From Amphibacillus xylanus NBRC 15112 (GTDB lineage: Bacteria > Bacillota > Bacilli > Bacillales > Amphibacillaceae), in the NCBI RefSeq assembly GCF_000307165.1, contig NC_018704.1:1178001-1242000 (forward strand): a stretch of DNA of 64,000 bases, written 5' to 3'. The position numbers and the translations under genes were made by a program. The notes below the pieces were generated by a model that saw only the letters and a program-made list of their open reading frames with translations, was not told where the DNA came from and searched no databases. Every line of letters starts with the position of its first letter. Position 1 is the first letter of the stretch. Positions 16,365 to 24,899 of the stretch are shown here, one piece after another.

Positions 16365-17324
16365 ATGCGAAATATTTTACTTGGTGTTGATATTGGTGGC
16401 ACAACTATAAAAATGGGGATTACTAATGTAGACGGACAGATGATTGATAAATGGGAAATTCCCACACAAATAAATGATAAAGCTGATCAAATTCCAAATG
16501 ATATTTGGAATTCAATTAAAGAGAAATTATCAGTACATCAAATAACAGAGGATCAACTAATAGGTATTGGAGCAGGAGCACCTGGCTTTGTTATTGCTGA
16601 CACAGGAGTCATTGCGGAAGCTGTTAACTTAGGGTGGAAGAATTTCCCGCTAGGAGAGAGATTAAATCAATTATCAGGTTTACCAGTTTATGTTGAGAAT
16701 GATGCAAATATCGCAGCATTAGGTGAAAACTGGTTAGGAGCTGGTGATTTATCAGATGATTTAATCATGATTACTCTAGGAACAGGTGTTGGTGGTGGTA
16801 TTATCACTAATGGTAAGATTATCAGTGGAACAAATGGAACTGCTGGTGAAATCGGCCACATGACGATGGTACATGATGGTCATTTGTGTAATTGTGGTAG
16901 AACAGGTTGTCTAGAAACAATTGCATCTGCAACGGGTATCAGTAGATTAGCTGAAGAAAAAGTGAATCGATATCAAGATTCAATCCTTTATTCAACATAT
17001 CAAAAGAAAAATAAGTTATCTGCAAAAGATGTATTTAAAGCATATGAGAAAAATGATCCATGTGCTAAAGAGGTAGTTAGCTACGTGCTTGATGTTTTAG
17101 GTCTAGCAATTTCTAATATGACAACAGTTTTAAATCCTGAAAAAATATTAATTGGTGGTGGTGTTTCTAAAGCTGGAGATGTACTTCTAAATCCACTTAA
17201 AGCATCATATCAAAAATATGCATTACCGAGAATTCATCAGGGAAGTACAATAGAAATTGCCCGTTTAGGTAATGACGCTGGTATTATTGGCGGTGCTTAT
17301 TTAGTCAAGCAGCATTCACTATAG
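16365..17324 (+). CDS. glcK: ROK-family glucokinase
   Basis: The enzyme phosphorylates glucose with ATP in the cytosol. In the 319-residue sequence the N-terminal phosphate loop is GVDIGGTTIKMG, the catalytic Asp lies in VENDANIAALGE, and the ROK zinc site is GHMTMV...CNCGRTGCLETIAS. The second ATP segment is LNPEKILIGGGVSKAG. The ATG follows AAGGGGGC. It is followed by the LTA-synthase-like gene, as B. subtilis glcK precedes yqgS. Confidence 0.95.
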   Translation: MRNILLGVDIGGTTIKMGITNVDGQMIDKWEIPTQINDKADQIPNDIWNSIKEKLSVHQITEDQLIGIGAGAPGFVIADTGVIAEAVNLGWKNFPLGERLNQLSGLPVYVENDANIAALGENWLGAGDLSDDLIMITLGTGVGGGIITNGKIISGTNGTAGEIGHMTMVHDGHLCNCGRTGCLETIASATGISRLAEEKVNRYQDSILYSTYQKKNKLSAKDVFKAYEKNDPCAKEVVSYVLDVLGLAISNMTTVLNPEKILIGGGVSKAGDVLLNPLKASYQKYALPRIHQGSTIEIARLGNDAGIIGGAYLVKQHSL

Positions 17325-17422
17325 AAATAATATGATAGAAGTTATGAAACTTTTTGATTTTTAAATCGTCTAGTAATGTAGTAGACTAATTTTATTTTTT
17401 TGTGTGTCTAAATATAGTCTTA

Positions 17423-17436
17423 CTTTGTATACAAAG
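17423..17436. promoter_or_regulatory. Perfect 14-bp palindrome upstream of the LTA-synthase-like gene
   Basis: CTTTGTATACAAAG is fully self-complementary and lies 37 bp before the start codon. The core TTGTATACAA resembles GntR-family operators. No regulator gene is adjacent, so its use is inferred. Confidence 0.45.
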
Positions 17437-17472
17437 AGATGAATGTGTTTTATTTCAAGGGGGCTTCTTATC

Positions 17473-19368
17473 ATGTTTAAGAACAATAAAAAAGTGGACT
17501 TATATATTTTAGCTAGCATATTATTTGGTGCTAAAACGTATATGGTCTACCGATTCTTTTTCACTATAAATTTAGAAAACTTCATGCAAGAATTGATTTT
17601 GTTAATCAATCCTTTTGTGACTGCTTTTCTTGTATTTGGTTTAAGTGTATGGCTTAAAGAATCGAAACAATTAAGATTTATTCGCTACGCTAATTTAATT
17701 GGAACCCTAATATTGTATTGTAATCTACTATACTATCGAAACTTTGGCGATTTTATTACATTACCAGTTCTATTTCAAGGCAGTAACGCCGGTGATCTTG
17801 GAGCAAGTACGTTTGCTTCATTAAGGTTACAGGATTTACTTATTTTTATTGATCTAGTTCTTATCTGGAGATTGACTAGAAAAAATCGAACTGATTTGAC
17901 TGTGTCATTTGTTAGTAAAAAGAAAAAACTCGTATTAAGTATTTCGATATTAATGTTATTAGGTAATTATATCTTAGCGGAAATTGAACGACCTCAGCTG
18001 TTACAGCGTGGGTTTGATCGTGAATATTTAGTGAAAAATATTGGTTTGTTTAATTTCCACATTTATGATATTTTCCAACAGTCACACTCACAGGCTCAAC
18101 GCGTGTTTGCTGATGGTAACCAATTATACGATATAGTGACATATGTTAAGGAAAATACAACAGATCAAGAAAAAAATGAGTACTTTGGCATTGCAGAAGG
18201 TAAGAATGTCATTGTTATTTCGCTAGAATCAGTGCAAAGCTTCGTCATTAACAATACGTTATATGGTGAAGAAATTACGCCATTCTTAAATCAGTTAGTT
18301 GAAGAAAGCTTTTACTTTGAAAATTTCTATCACCAAACTGAACAAGGTAAAACATCAGACCATGAGTTTATTATAGAAAACTCATTATATCCATTACCAA
18401 GTGGGGCAGCATATTTCACGCACAGTAGTAACACGTACATGGCTACACCAGAGATATTAGGTAATGAAGGCTATACTTCAGCTGTCTTCCACGCTAATAC
18501 TGGTAGCTTTTGGAATAGAAATAATATGTATGCAACAATAGGTATCGATCATTTTTATGATATTGAAGCGTATGAAGTTAATGATTTAAATAGTGTTGGT
18601 TGGGGCTTAAAAGACAAGGAATTTTTTGAGCAGTCTATGAAATATCTGTTGAATTTACCAGAACCATATTACACGAGATTTATTACGTTAACGAATCACC
18701 ATCCATTTGAATTGGATGAAGAAGACGCAACAATTGGTCAATATCATTCTAATTCACGAACATTAAATCGATATTTTCAAACTGTTCGCTACTTAGATGA
18801 ATCTGTTGAACAGTTCTTTAATCAACTTAAAGAATCTGGTATTTATGAAGACTCTATCATTATTCTTTTGGGTGATCACTATGGTATTAGTGATTTCCAC
18901 AATCGTTCAATGGCCATGTATTTAGATAAGGATGAGATTACGCCTTATGATCATATCCAATTGCAACGAGTTCCATTATTTATTCATATTCCTGGACTTG
19001 AAGGAGAGACAATTTCCGATATTGCAGGTCAAATTGATATTAAGCCGACATTACTTTATTTGTTAGGCATTGATGATTCAAATGATTTAAGTTTCGGAAC
19101 GAGTCTTTTTGCACCAAATCGTAAAGAATTTGTTGCATTAAGAGATGGTAGCTTTATTACAGATGAATTAATTTTCACGAAAGACATATATTATAACCGC
19201 TTGACCGGTGAAGAAATTCTAAATCTAAATGAAGCATTAGATGATGAATCAGAGTTGATCATTCCAGATGAATTAGTTAAACTTAATGAACAAGTTGAAT
19301 TAGAATTAACTTATTCAGATCAAATTATCTATGGTGATTTATTCAGATTTTATAATTTTGAAAAATAA
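17473..19368 (+). CDS. yqgS: Lipoteichoic acid synthase-like sulfatase-fold enzyme (YqgS-like)
   Basis: The 631-residue protein has five membrane segments in residues 1-185 and an extracellular sulfatase-fold domain from about 240. Family residues are visible: Glu in VISLESVQS, the nucleophile Thr in FYHQTEQGKTSDHEF, and Asp-His in LLGDHYG. LTA synthases polymerise glycerol phosphate from phosphatidylglycerol outside the membrane. Position after glcK identifies it as the YqgS paralogue; primary versus accessory role cannot be told from sequence. The ATG at 17473 follows AAGGGGG. Confidence 0.9.
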   Translation: MFKNNKKVDLYILASILFGAKTYMVYRFFFTINLENFMQELILLINPFVTAFLVFGLSVWLKESKQLRFIRYANLIGTLILYCNLLYYRNFGDFITLPVLFQGSNAGDLGASTFASLRLQDLLIFIDLVLIWRLTRKNRTDLTVSFVSKKKKLVLSISILMLLGNYILAEIERPQLLQRGFDREYLVKNIGLFNFHIYDIFQQSHSQAQRVFADGNQLYDIVTYVKENTTDQEKNEYFGIAEGKNVIVISLESVQSFVINNTLYGEEITPFLNQLVEESFYFENFYHQTEQGKTSDHEFIIENSLYPLPSGAAYFTHSSNTYMATPEILGNEGYTSAVFHANTGSFWNRNNMYATIGIDHFYDIEAYEVNDLNSVGWGLKDKEFFEQSMKYLLNLPEPYYTRFITLTNHHPFELDEEDATIGQYHSNSRTLNRYFQTVRYLDESVEQFFNQLKESGIYEDSIIILLGDHYGISDFHNRSMAMYLDKDEITPYDHIQLQRVPLFIHIPGLEGETISDIAGQIDIKPTLLYLLGIDDSNDLSFGTSLFAPNRKEFVALRDGSFITDELIFTKDIYYNRLTGEEILNLNEALDDESELIIPDELVKLNEQVELELTYSDQIIYGDLFRFYNFEK

Positions 19369-19374
19369 CAACTT

Positions 19375-19402
19375 AAGCTCCTTACATTGTAAGGAGCTTT
19401 AA
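19375..19402 (+). terminator. Terminator-like hairpin after the LTA-synthase-like gene
   Basis: AAGCTCCTTAC (19375-19385) and GTAAGGAGCTT (19389-19399) form an 11-bp stem with a 3-nt loop. Only TTAATTATT follows, so termination may be partial. Confidence 0.65.
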
Positions 19403-19419
19403 TTATTGGAGGTATATTA

Positions 19420-20040
19420 ATGGAATTTCACCAACTAAGTTTAGGACAACTTCAAACTAATTGTTATATTGTCGCACACAACAATCGCGCTTTAATTTTT
19501 GACCCCGGCGAAGAAGCTGACCGTGTGATACATTTTTTAACTCAGCATAATTACACGCCAATTGCTATATTATTGACGCATGGTCATTTTGATCATATTG
19601 GTGCTGTTGATCAGTTAAGAGATTACTATCAAATCCCTGTCTCCATACATCAATTAGAGGCTAATTGGTTGTCAGATCCGCATTTAAATAGTTCAAGTAT
19701 CTTTCCATTAGGAGATGTTATTATTAAACCAGCTGATCAAACAATTGAACTGGGTGAGACAGAAATTGAAGATTTCAAGTTTAATGTGATCCACACACCA
19801 GGCCATTCACCTGGTGGAGTAAGCTTTATCTTTGATTCAGAAGCTACGATTATTTCAGGTGATTGCCTATTTCAATCTGGTATCGGTAGAACCGATTTAG
19901 TTGGAGGTAATCAAGCAGATCTATATGATTCAATTATGAAATTATATCAATTGCCTGATCATTATCGGGTCTTATCAGGTCATGGTCCATCGACTACAAT
20001 TGGATATGAAACGCAGACTAATCCTTTTATTAGAGCTTAG
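19420..20040 (+). CDS. yqgX: Metallo-beta-lactamase-fold hydrolase (YqgX, glyoxalase II-like)
   Basis: The 206-residue protein has the di-metal motif THGHFDHIG (HxHxDH), later ligands in HTPGHSPGG and ISGDCLFQSGIGRTD, and a final SGHGPSTTIG. Hydroxyacylglutathione or bacillithiol-ester hydrolysis is typical for this subgroup. GGAGG precedes the ATG. It lies 51 bp behind the LTA-synthase-like gene, separated by a weak hairpin, so the two may be partly cotranscribed. Confidence 0.9.
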   Translation: MEFHQLSLGQLQTNCYIVAHNNRALIFDPGEEADRVIHFLTQHNYTPIAILLTHGHFDHIGAVDQLRDYYQIPVSIHQLEANWLSDPHLNSSSIFPLGDVIIKPADQTIELGETEIEDFKFNVIHTPGHSPGGVSFIFDSEATIISGDCLFQSGIGRTDLVGGNQADLYDSIMKLYQLPDHYRVLSGHGPSTTIGYETQTNPFIRA

Positions 20041-20052
20041 CTTGTACTAGAG

Positions 20053-20139
20053 GATACTGAGATCTAACTTGCATTTAATAACTTTTAGGATATGAGCAAT
20101 GTTCTAATCTTAATGCTGTTATATCTCAGTATCTTTTTG
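20053..20139 (+). terminator. Long-loop terminator candidate between yqgX and comGG
   Basis: GATACTGAGATCTAAC (20053-20068) pairs with GTTATATCTCAGTATC (20118-20133) with one mismatch; the loop is 49 nt. TTTTTGTTC follows on the plus strand. The 3' arm overlaps the end of comGG on the other strand. Confidence 0.55.
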
Positions 20140-20511
20140 TTCATTTGGAATAGATAATTGGTATACTTTTGTTTTTCGATACTGATCTCCTCTATACGCT
20201 GTAATTGTCATATTAACTTGTTCTTCACTTTTTCGAGTAAACAGGACGCTTGATTCACCATTTGGAAATTGAAAGTGTAATGTTTGACTAAAATCGATCT
20301 CATCCCATTGACTCATCACTGTTTGATATGTTTGTTGGTGAATCATATTAAGTTGAAGCGCTTCTATTTCTAAATTAGATAGTGATTGCTCATTCGCTAA
20401 TTGATTGATCATTGTGAAGGTAAGTAGCAATGTAATGAGCGAAAGATAGAAAAGATAGATAAACATACTACCATTTTCATTTTTGTACAAATATAGTAAT
20501 TGTTTTTTCAT
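20119..20511 (-). CDS. comGG: Competence pilus minor protein ComGG
   Basis: The 130-residue protein has one N-terminal hydrophobic helix (MFIYLFYLSLITLLLTFTMI) after a short basic start. It has no prepilin-peptidase motif, as usual for ComGG. It is the last gene of the comG operon and overlaps the end of comGF by 35 nt. AGGAGAAG precedes the ATG. It is a minor component of the transformation pilus. Confidence 0.85.
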   Translation of the reverse strand: MKKQLLYLYKNENGSMFIYLFYLSLITLLLTFTMINQLANEQSLSNLEIEALQLNMIHQQTYQTVMSQWDEIDFSQTLHFQFPNGESSVLFTRKSEEQVNMTITAYRGDQYRKTKVYQLSIPNEQKDTEI

Positions 20512-20932
20512 AAACTTCTCCTGAGTTCATTGTAATCATTACTTCAACATAATCATCTGAATAATAAACTAAGAACTGTTTAACATCTCTAAGTAAAATT
20601 TCATGTCCGGTACGATTGACTTGGCGCCTAATTAAGTCTTGATATTTAGAGATAACAATTTGTTCATTTGCTAAGTTACTCAAAACTAGTTTGTCATGAG
20701 CTTGTTCAGCTAAGCGATTAGTTTGAATTTCATCTGTAATAGCATGGAAAAATTGTTGTACAGAATAACGTTCTGTTTGTGGTTGATGATTTAAATTTGT
20801 CCATACAGTAGGAGAAATCACCAAAATTAAGCTTATAACTGTGAGGGCGATTAGTAATTCAACAATCGTAAACGCATCAGTCTGATTTAGGGTAGTAATA
20901 GACATAAATTTGTTCTGTTCGTTCCTTTGCAT
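20477..20932 (-). CDS. comGF: Competence pilus minor pseudopilin ComGF
   Basis: The 151-residue protein has a pilin-like hydrophobic segment (DAFTIVELLIALTVISLILVI) with the conserved Glu at position 5 of the segment. The preceding residue is Ala instead of Gly, as is common in ComGF. GAGGTG lies 9 nt before the chosen ATG at 20932. It overlaps comGE by 56 nt and comGG by 35 nt, indicating tight translational coupling. Confidence 0.87.
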   Translation of the reverse strand: MQRNEQNKFMSITTLNQTDAFTIVELLIALTVISLILVISPTVWTNLNHQPQTERYSVQQFFHAITDEIQTNRLAEQAHDKLVLSNLANEQIVISKYQDLIRRQVNRTGHEILLRDVKQFLVYYSDDYVEVMITMNSGEVYEKTITIFVQK

Positions 20933-21218
20933 TTACCCATACACCTCGTCCAACTATTAAGTCATCATCTAAGTAAAAACTAAAATTGGCTGTTGTTGAT
21001 CTGATTTGTTTTGTTTTTGTAATTGGTAACTGTTCTTGATTAAGTGATTGAATGTCATTATAAAGATAATGGTAGACATCGGTACGATCAGTTAATACGA
21101 TTAGTTCTGTTTTTATGTGTATAATAATCGGCACACAAATGCTAATTAATAGTGTAGTTAAGGCAAGACAGACAATCATTTCAAGCAATACATATCCAGA
21201 CTCATTGGTTTTTAACAT
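20877..21218 (-). CDS. comGE: Competence pilus minor pseudopilin ComGE
   Basis: Start ATG at 21218 (MLKTNESGYVLLEMIVCLA) lies behind AAAGGAAG; the open frame continues upstream but without a ribosome binding site. The 113-residue product has a type IV pilin-like N terminus with Gly-Tyr cleavage context and Glu at +5 (SGYVLLEM). It overlaps comGD and comGF. It is a minor pilin in the DNA-uptake pilus. Confidence 0.85.
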   Translation of the reverse strand: MLKTNESGYVLLEMIVCLALTTLLISICVPIIIHIKTELIVLTDRTDVYHYLYNDIQSLNQEQLPITKTKQIRSTTANFSFYLDDDLIVGRGVWVNAKERTEQIYVYYYPKSD

Positions 21219-21642
21219 AGTAACTTCTTCCTTTTCCGAATGGGAAATAGATAAAATAAATTTCATCTTTAGTTTCAACTTTTATCGTTCCGGGTTGTCT
21301 AATTTGGCCTGTATGTGCAAATGAAAGTGGATTACCTAATGTGAGGACAGAGACCTTCCAATTAGGTGGAAGGTCTCTATGAATAATCGCTGGCCTAACA
21401 GGACTTGGTTTAATTTGATAATAATTATTTTCTGGATAAAATTGCAATACGTATCGCGTTGATGTATTCATCGTATGCTTTTGCAAATATAGAATATCTA
21501 ATTCAAATTGCTCGTACCATAATGTGAATGAATAATCGGTTGCTTTTTGAGCGTTGTAATAACCAATAACCAAAATAAGTTGTAACACGAATAATGCGAT
21601 GAGAAGTTCTACTAATGTAAAACCGGATTTATTATTCTTCAT
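21202..21642 (-). CDS. comGD: Competence pilus minor pseudopilin ComGD
   Basis: The 146-residue protein begins KNNKSGFTLVELLIALFVLQ, a textbook prepilin-peptidase site (G|FTLVE) and N-methylation helix. The rest is a beta-rich pilin head. The start overlaps the end of comGC by 11 nt. ComC, the peptidase that would process it, is not in the window. Confidence 0.92.
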   Translation of the reverse strand: MKNNKSGFTLVELLIALFVLQLILVIGYYNAQKATDYSFTLWYEQFELDILYLQKHTMNTSTRYVLQFYPENNYYQIKPSPVRPAIIHRDLPPNWKVSVLTLGNPLSFAHTGQIRQPGTIKVETKDEIYFIYFPFGKGRSYYVKNQ

Positions 21643-21955
21643 TTTCTACTATTGCAATCTTTGTTGGATCGCCATCGACATAGATTAATTTTTTTTGGCC
21701 ATTGGCTACTTCATCAGTGGATAGATATCCTTCATTAACTAATTGCTTAATTGAACTAGGGTGTCTACCGTGATCAATATAGTATACTTGGGTTTGATTT
21801 TCTGCCATTTGTATGAGTGCTTGTTCTCCTTTATTTTGGATATCGTGATTTTGTGCAGCTAAATTTGGGACAACAAGAACTAATAATAAAGTAATAACTG
21901 AAAGGACGATAAGCATTTCAATTAGTGTGAATCCATCTTGTTTTTTAAACATCAT
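21632..21955 (-). CDS. comGC: Major competence pilin ComGC
   Basis: The 107-residue protein begins with KKQDGFTLIEMLIVLSVITLLLVLVVP, the prepilin-peptidase motif and hydrophobic spine of a type IV pilin. ComGC polymerises into the transformation pseudopilus in Gram-positive bacteria. Its short length is typical. It lies 8 nt after comGB. Confidence 0.94.
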   Translation of the reverse strand: MMFKKQDGFTLIEMLIVLSVITLLLVLVVPNLAAQNHDIQNKGEQALIQMAENQTQVYYIDHGRHPSSIKQLVNEGYLSTDEVANGQKKLIYVDGDPTKIAIVENEE

Positions 21956-21963
21956 ATCAGCTC

Positions 21964-23016
21964 CTAGATAGTTTGTATAAGTTGTAACATTGGTAATAAA
22001 ATTGATAAATAAATGAGAATAACACTTATGCCAATTAAGAGTAAGATACTTGGTTGAATAATTTTGATAAGTTTTAGAATCCTTATTTGAATTTGTTCGA
22101 GTATTAGGGATGCGTATGTTGATAGATCACGTTTGATTGTTAGGGAATTTGCATGATTTTCAAATATACTAATAAGTTGTTGGTCAAAGAAATCTCTGTC
22201 TTTGATGGCGATAGGTAGGCTTTTTCCTTGACTAACATCGATTAATAGTTCTGAGCAAATATAGCTGATAAATGTCTCGTGATTATGATCGACCATTAAC
22301 AATAGACAATCTTTAAAAGATAAATTGGCACCTAAAAGTGAACTAAGATGAATTGCAAATGTTAAGCTATTAAGTTTTTTAGCAATCCATGAAGATAAGC
22401 GGAATGATTGGATTAATTTAAGCTTGTGCTTAATGGTTAGTCTATATTTTAAGATCATAAAACTTATGAGTATGATGACAGAGAAGGATAGTATTAGTTT
22501 CAAACCGGAAAAAATCAATTTAACTAGGTTAATTGATATCATTAACAATGATGATGGTTGTGCTTGTGTTGCATATAGTTGAAGGAATGCTGGATAAACA
22601 TATAGATCGATGAAAAACAAAATAATAAAAAAACTGATCAATAAGATGAGAGGATAGCGGATAGCTTGTTTAAATTTATTCATGAGGTTTATTTGAATGT
22701 TAATTAATTGTACACTTCTTTTTATAGCATCAGTTAAGTTACCGTGTTGTAATGCGAAATAAATAAATGACACGATCTGACGATCAAAATTAAGTTGAGC
22801 TAAAATCTGATCAAAAGATTGTCCATACTCAAGTCTGTTCATGATGATGGTAATAGTAGAACCCCAGTTATTCTGCCATTTTAATAAGTTTAAAGCGTCT
22901 AAGATGGAGTAGCCTTGTTCTAATAGCTCCGCTAATTTTTCTAACAATAATGTCTGATCATGAATCGATAATCGTCGTTTCTTCATCTTCAAGAATTGAA
23001 CAATTTGAATAACCAT
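21964..23016 (-). CDS. comGB: Competence pilus platform protein ComGB
   Basis: The 350-residue inner-membrane protein has the duplicated GspF/PilC-type domain (LAELLEQGYSILDALNLL and the later LTFAIHLSSLLGANLSFKDCLLLM). Three membrane segments lie near 125-150, 165-190 and the C terminus. It anchors the pilus motor. The start overlaps comGA by 59 nt, and AAAGG lies about 9 nt before the ATG. Confidence 0.93.
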   Translation of the reverse strand: MVIQIVQFLKMKKRRLSIHDQTLLLEKLAELLEQGYSILDALNLLKWQNNWGSTITIIMNRLEYGQSFDQILAQLNFDRQIVSFIYFALQHGNLTDAIKRSVQLINIQINLMNKFKQAIRYPLILLISFFIILFFIDLYVYPAFLQLYATQAQPSSLLMISINLVKLIFSGLKLILSFSVIILISFMILKYRLTIKHKLKLIQSFRLSSWIAKKLNSLTFAIHLSSLLGANLSFKDCLLLMVDHNHETFISYICSELLIDVSQGKSLPIAIKDRDFFDQQLISIFENHANSLTIKRDLSTYASLILEQIQIRILKLIKIIQPSILLLIGISVILIYLSILLPMLQLIQTI

Positions 23017-24058
23017 AAGTAACTGCCTTTCTTTTTAATTGAGCAAAAGTAGGGAAGTAAATTTTTGAGCGATCAAAAGTCTGTAAATAAGTAGTGATTA
23101 ATTGATTATCTAATAATTCTAAAATGACCCCACGTCTTTCAATGCTTTGATCCTTCATGATTGGAATGAGTTCTAGCGATGCAATAGTGAGTAAATTTTG
23201 TTCAATATCAATAGGTTTAATCCCCATTTCAATTAAACGATGAATTGTACCAAGTGCGTTTTTTGCATGGAGAGTAGTTAGGACCAAATGACCTGTATAT
23301 GCAGCATGGAAAACAAATTTAGCTGTATCCTGATCACGTATTTCACCGACCATTAAAATATCTGGATCATGTCTTAGAGCGGACTTTAAACCTGTTTGGT
23401 ATGTCATACCGCTTTTTTCATTAACCTGAACTTGATGTACGTTGTGTAATTCTTTTTCAATTGGATCTTCAAGTGTAATGATTTGATAATCTTGACTTGT
23501 TAATAAATCCTCCAATAAAGCGTACAGTAGGGTTGTTTTGCCGGATCCTGTTGGACCAGTCAATAGTATGACACCATTTCGTTTAGCAATGGATTTTCGT
23601 AATTGATTTACTTGATAGGGGAAAATTAATAGGTCAAATAATTTTAACGCAGCTTGTTTTGGAAGGATGCGTATGGCAAGGCTTTCACTTTTGTTTGTGG
23701 GTAATGTTGAGAGACGTAAGTTCAGCTTTTCTGAATCAATCTGAAGTGTAATTGCTCCATCTTGTGGTTTTCTTATTTCACCAATATCCATACCAGCTGA
23801 GAATTTAAAATAATTTAGAATTAATGTATAGTTATCTGCATGAATAGCGTGATAATATTGCCGATTACCATGAATTCTAAAGAAAACATTTGTCTTATCA
23901 CTGCCAGGGTAGAAATGGATATCAGTTGCTTCTTTAGATACAGCCGTTTTTAATAATTTCTCAATATAAGCAATAGCTGAAAATATTTTGATCACCTCAC
24001 TCTCATTAGTAATATAACTTGAAATTTGTAACGGATCAACTGAAGCTGTAATGCTCAT
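22958..24058 (-). CDS. comGA: Competence pilus ATPase ComGA
   Basis: This is a GspE/PilB-type assembly ATPase. Motifs are Walker A (LTGPTGSGKTTL), the Asp box (ITLEDPIEK), Walker B (PDILMVGEIRDQDTA) and the His box (GHLVLTTLHAKN). The ATG at 24058 has no convincing ribosome binding site. A GTG at 23995 would remove 21 residues and start at VIKIFSAIAYIEKLL, closer to the usual ComGA N terminus. I give the longer frame; the start is uncertain. It is the first gene of the comG operon. Confidence 0.92.
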   Translation of the reverse strand: MSITASVDPLQISSYITNESEVIKIFSAIAYIEKLLKTAVSKEATDIHFYPGSDKTNVFFRIHGNRQYYHAIHADNYTLILNYFKFSAGMDIGEIRKPQDGAITLQIDSEKLNLRLSTLPTNKSESLAIRILPKQAALKLFDLLIFPYQVNQLRKSIAKRNGVILLTGPTGSGKTTLLYALLEDLLTSQDYQIITLEDPIEKELHNVHQVQVNEKSGMTYQTGLKSALRHDPDILMVGEIRDQDTAKFVFHAAYTGHLVLTTLHAKNALGTIHRLIEMGIKPIDIEQNLLTIASLELIPIMKDQSIERRGVILELLDNQLITTYLQTFDRSKIYFPTFAQLKRKAVTYGYSNCSILEDEETTIIDS

Positions 24059-24167
24059 TTTTACAAAATGAAGGCAAAAATATTCGGAATTATGAGTATT
24101 GAATGATTTTTCTTATAAACTCGTTATAATATATACAAGAAAAAATATTTTAAAGTGGGGGATATTG

Positions 24168-24662
24168 ATGGAGAGTATTTATTTAGTTGGTTTTATGGGA
24201 AGCGGTAAATCTACAATAGGTAAACAATTAGCTAAAAAGTTAAATTTATTGTACATAGACATGGACGAACAAATTGAGCAGACTACAAAAAAACAAATCA
24301 AAACTATTTTTGCTGAAGAGGGCGAACAAGCATTTCGAGATATTGAACATAAAATCTTAACGGAAACACCAAAACAGGGATATGTTGTTTCAACTGGTGG
24401 GGGAATTATTGAGAGGAAAGAGAATAGACAATGGCTCTTAAATAAGCAGGTCGTTTATCTAAATACGAGCTGGGACACAATTAAAAATCGGTTAGCCCAT
24501 GATCAAAGCCGGCCAATTTGGCAAGATCAATCAAAAGATAAGCAATTATTAATGCAAAGTAGAGATCCGAAATATAGAGAAATCGCAAAAATAATTGTAA
24601 ATACCGACCAACGCTCAATTGATCAAATAGTCGCTGAAATTAACTTGCATTTGCATAAATGA
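24168..24662 (+). CDS. aroK: Shikimate kinase
   Basis: Shikimate kinase phosphorylates shikimate on the way to chorismate. The 164-residue protein has the P-loop GFMGSGKSTIGKQLA, the DxD motif (IDMDEQIE), the shikimate-binding RDIEHKIL and GGGIIERKENR segments, and the LID Arg in HDQSRPIWQ. ATG 24168 is preceded by GTGGGGGAT; upstream in-frame codons lack a ribosome binding site. A TATAAT box lies at 24125-24130. It is divergent from comGA. Confidence 0.93.
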   Translation: MESIYLVGFMGSGKSTIGKQLAKKLNLLYIDMDEQIEQTTKKQIKTIFAEEGEQAFRDIEHKILTETPKQGYVVSTGGGIIERKENRQWLLNKQVVYLNTSWDTIKNRLAHDQSRPIWQDQSKDKQLLMQSRDPKYREIAKIIVNTDQRSIDQIVAEINLHLHK

Positions 24663-24705
24663 TGATAAAGTCGGTAAGGATAAAGCTAAAAGGAGTTTTT
24701 TAATT

Positions 24706-24897
24706 ATGGCTGATCAGACTTTTATCGAATTTATCATTGACTTAACAGTAGATTATTATCAAAAACCAAAAGAAGAGCGGATAAGACAAAGAGAGGAGAG
24801 GAAACAAAATCTTCACTCTCCTTATTCTCATAAATGGTTTGGTATGCTACCAACTATGTTAAAAGAAATTAAAAAAGATTATCGAAAGAAAAGCTAA
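24706..24897 (+). CDS. yqzE: YqzE family small protein
   Basis: The 63-residue protein matches the YqzE family by the sequence DYYQKPKEERI...YSHKWFGMLPTMLKEIKK and by its position beside the comG operon. It is highly charged and has a short amphipathic C-terminal helix. Its function is unknown. A clear AAAGGAG precedes the ATG. It is probably cotranscribed with aroK (43 bp gap). Confidence 0.8.
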   Translation: MADQTFIEFIIDLTVDYYQKPKEERIRQREERKQNLHSPYSHKWFGMLPTMLKEIKKDYRKKS

Positions 24898-24899
24898 TG

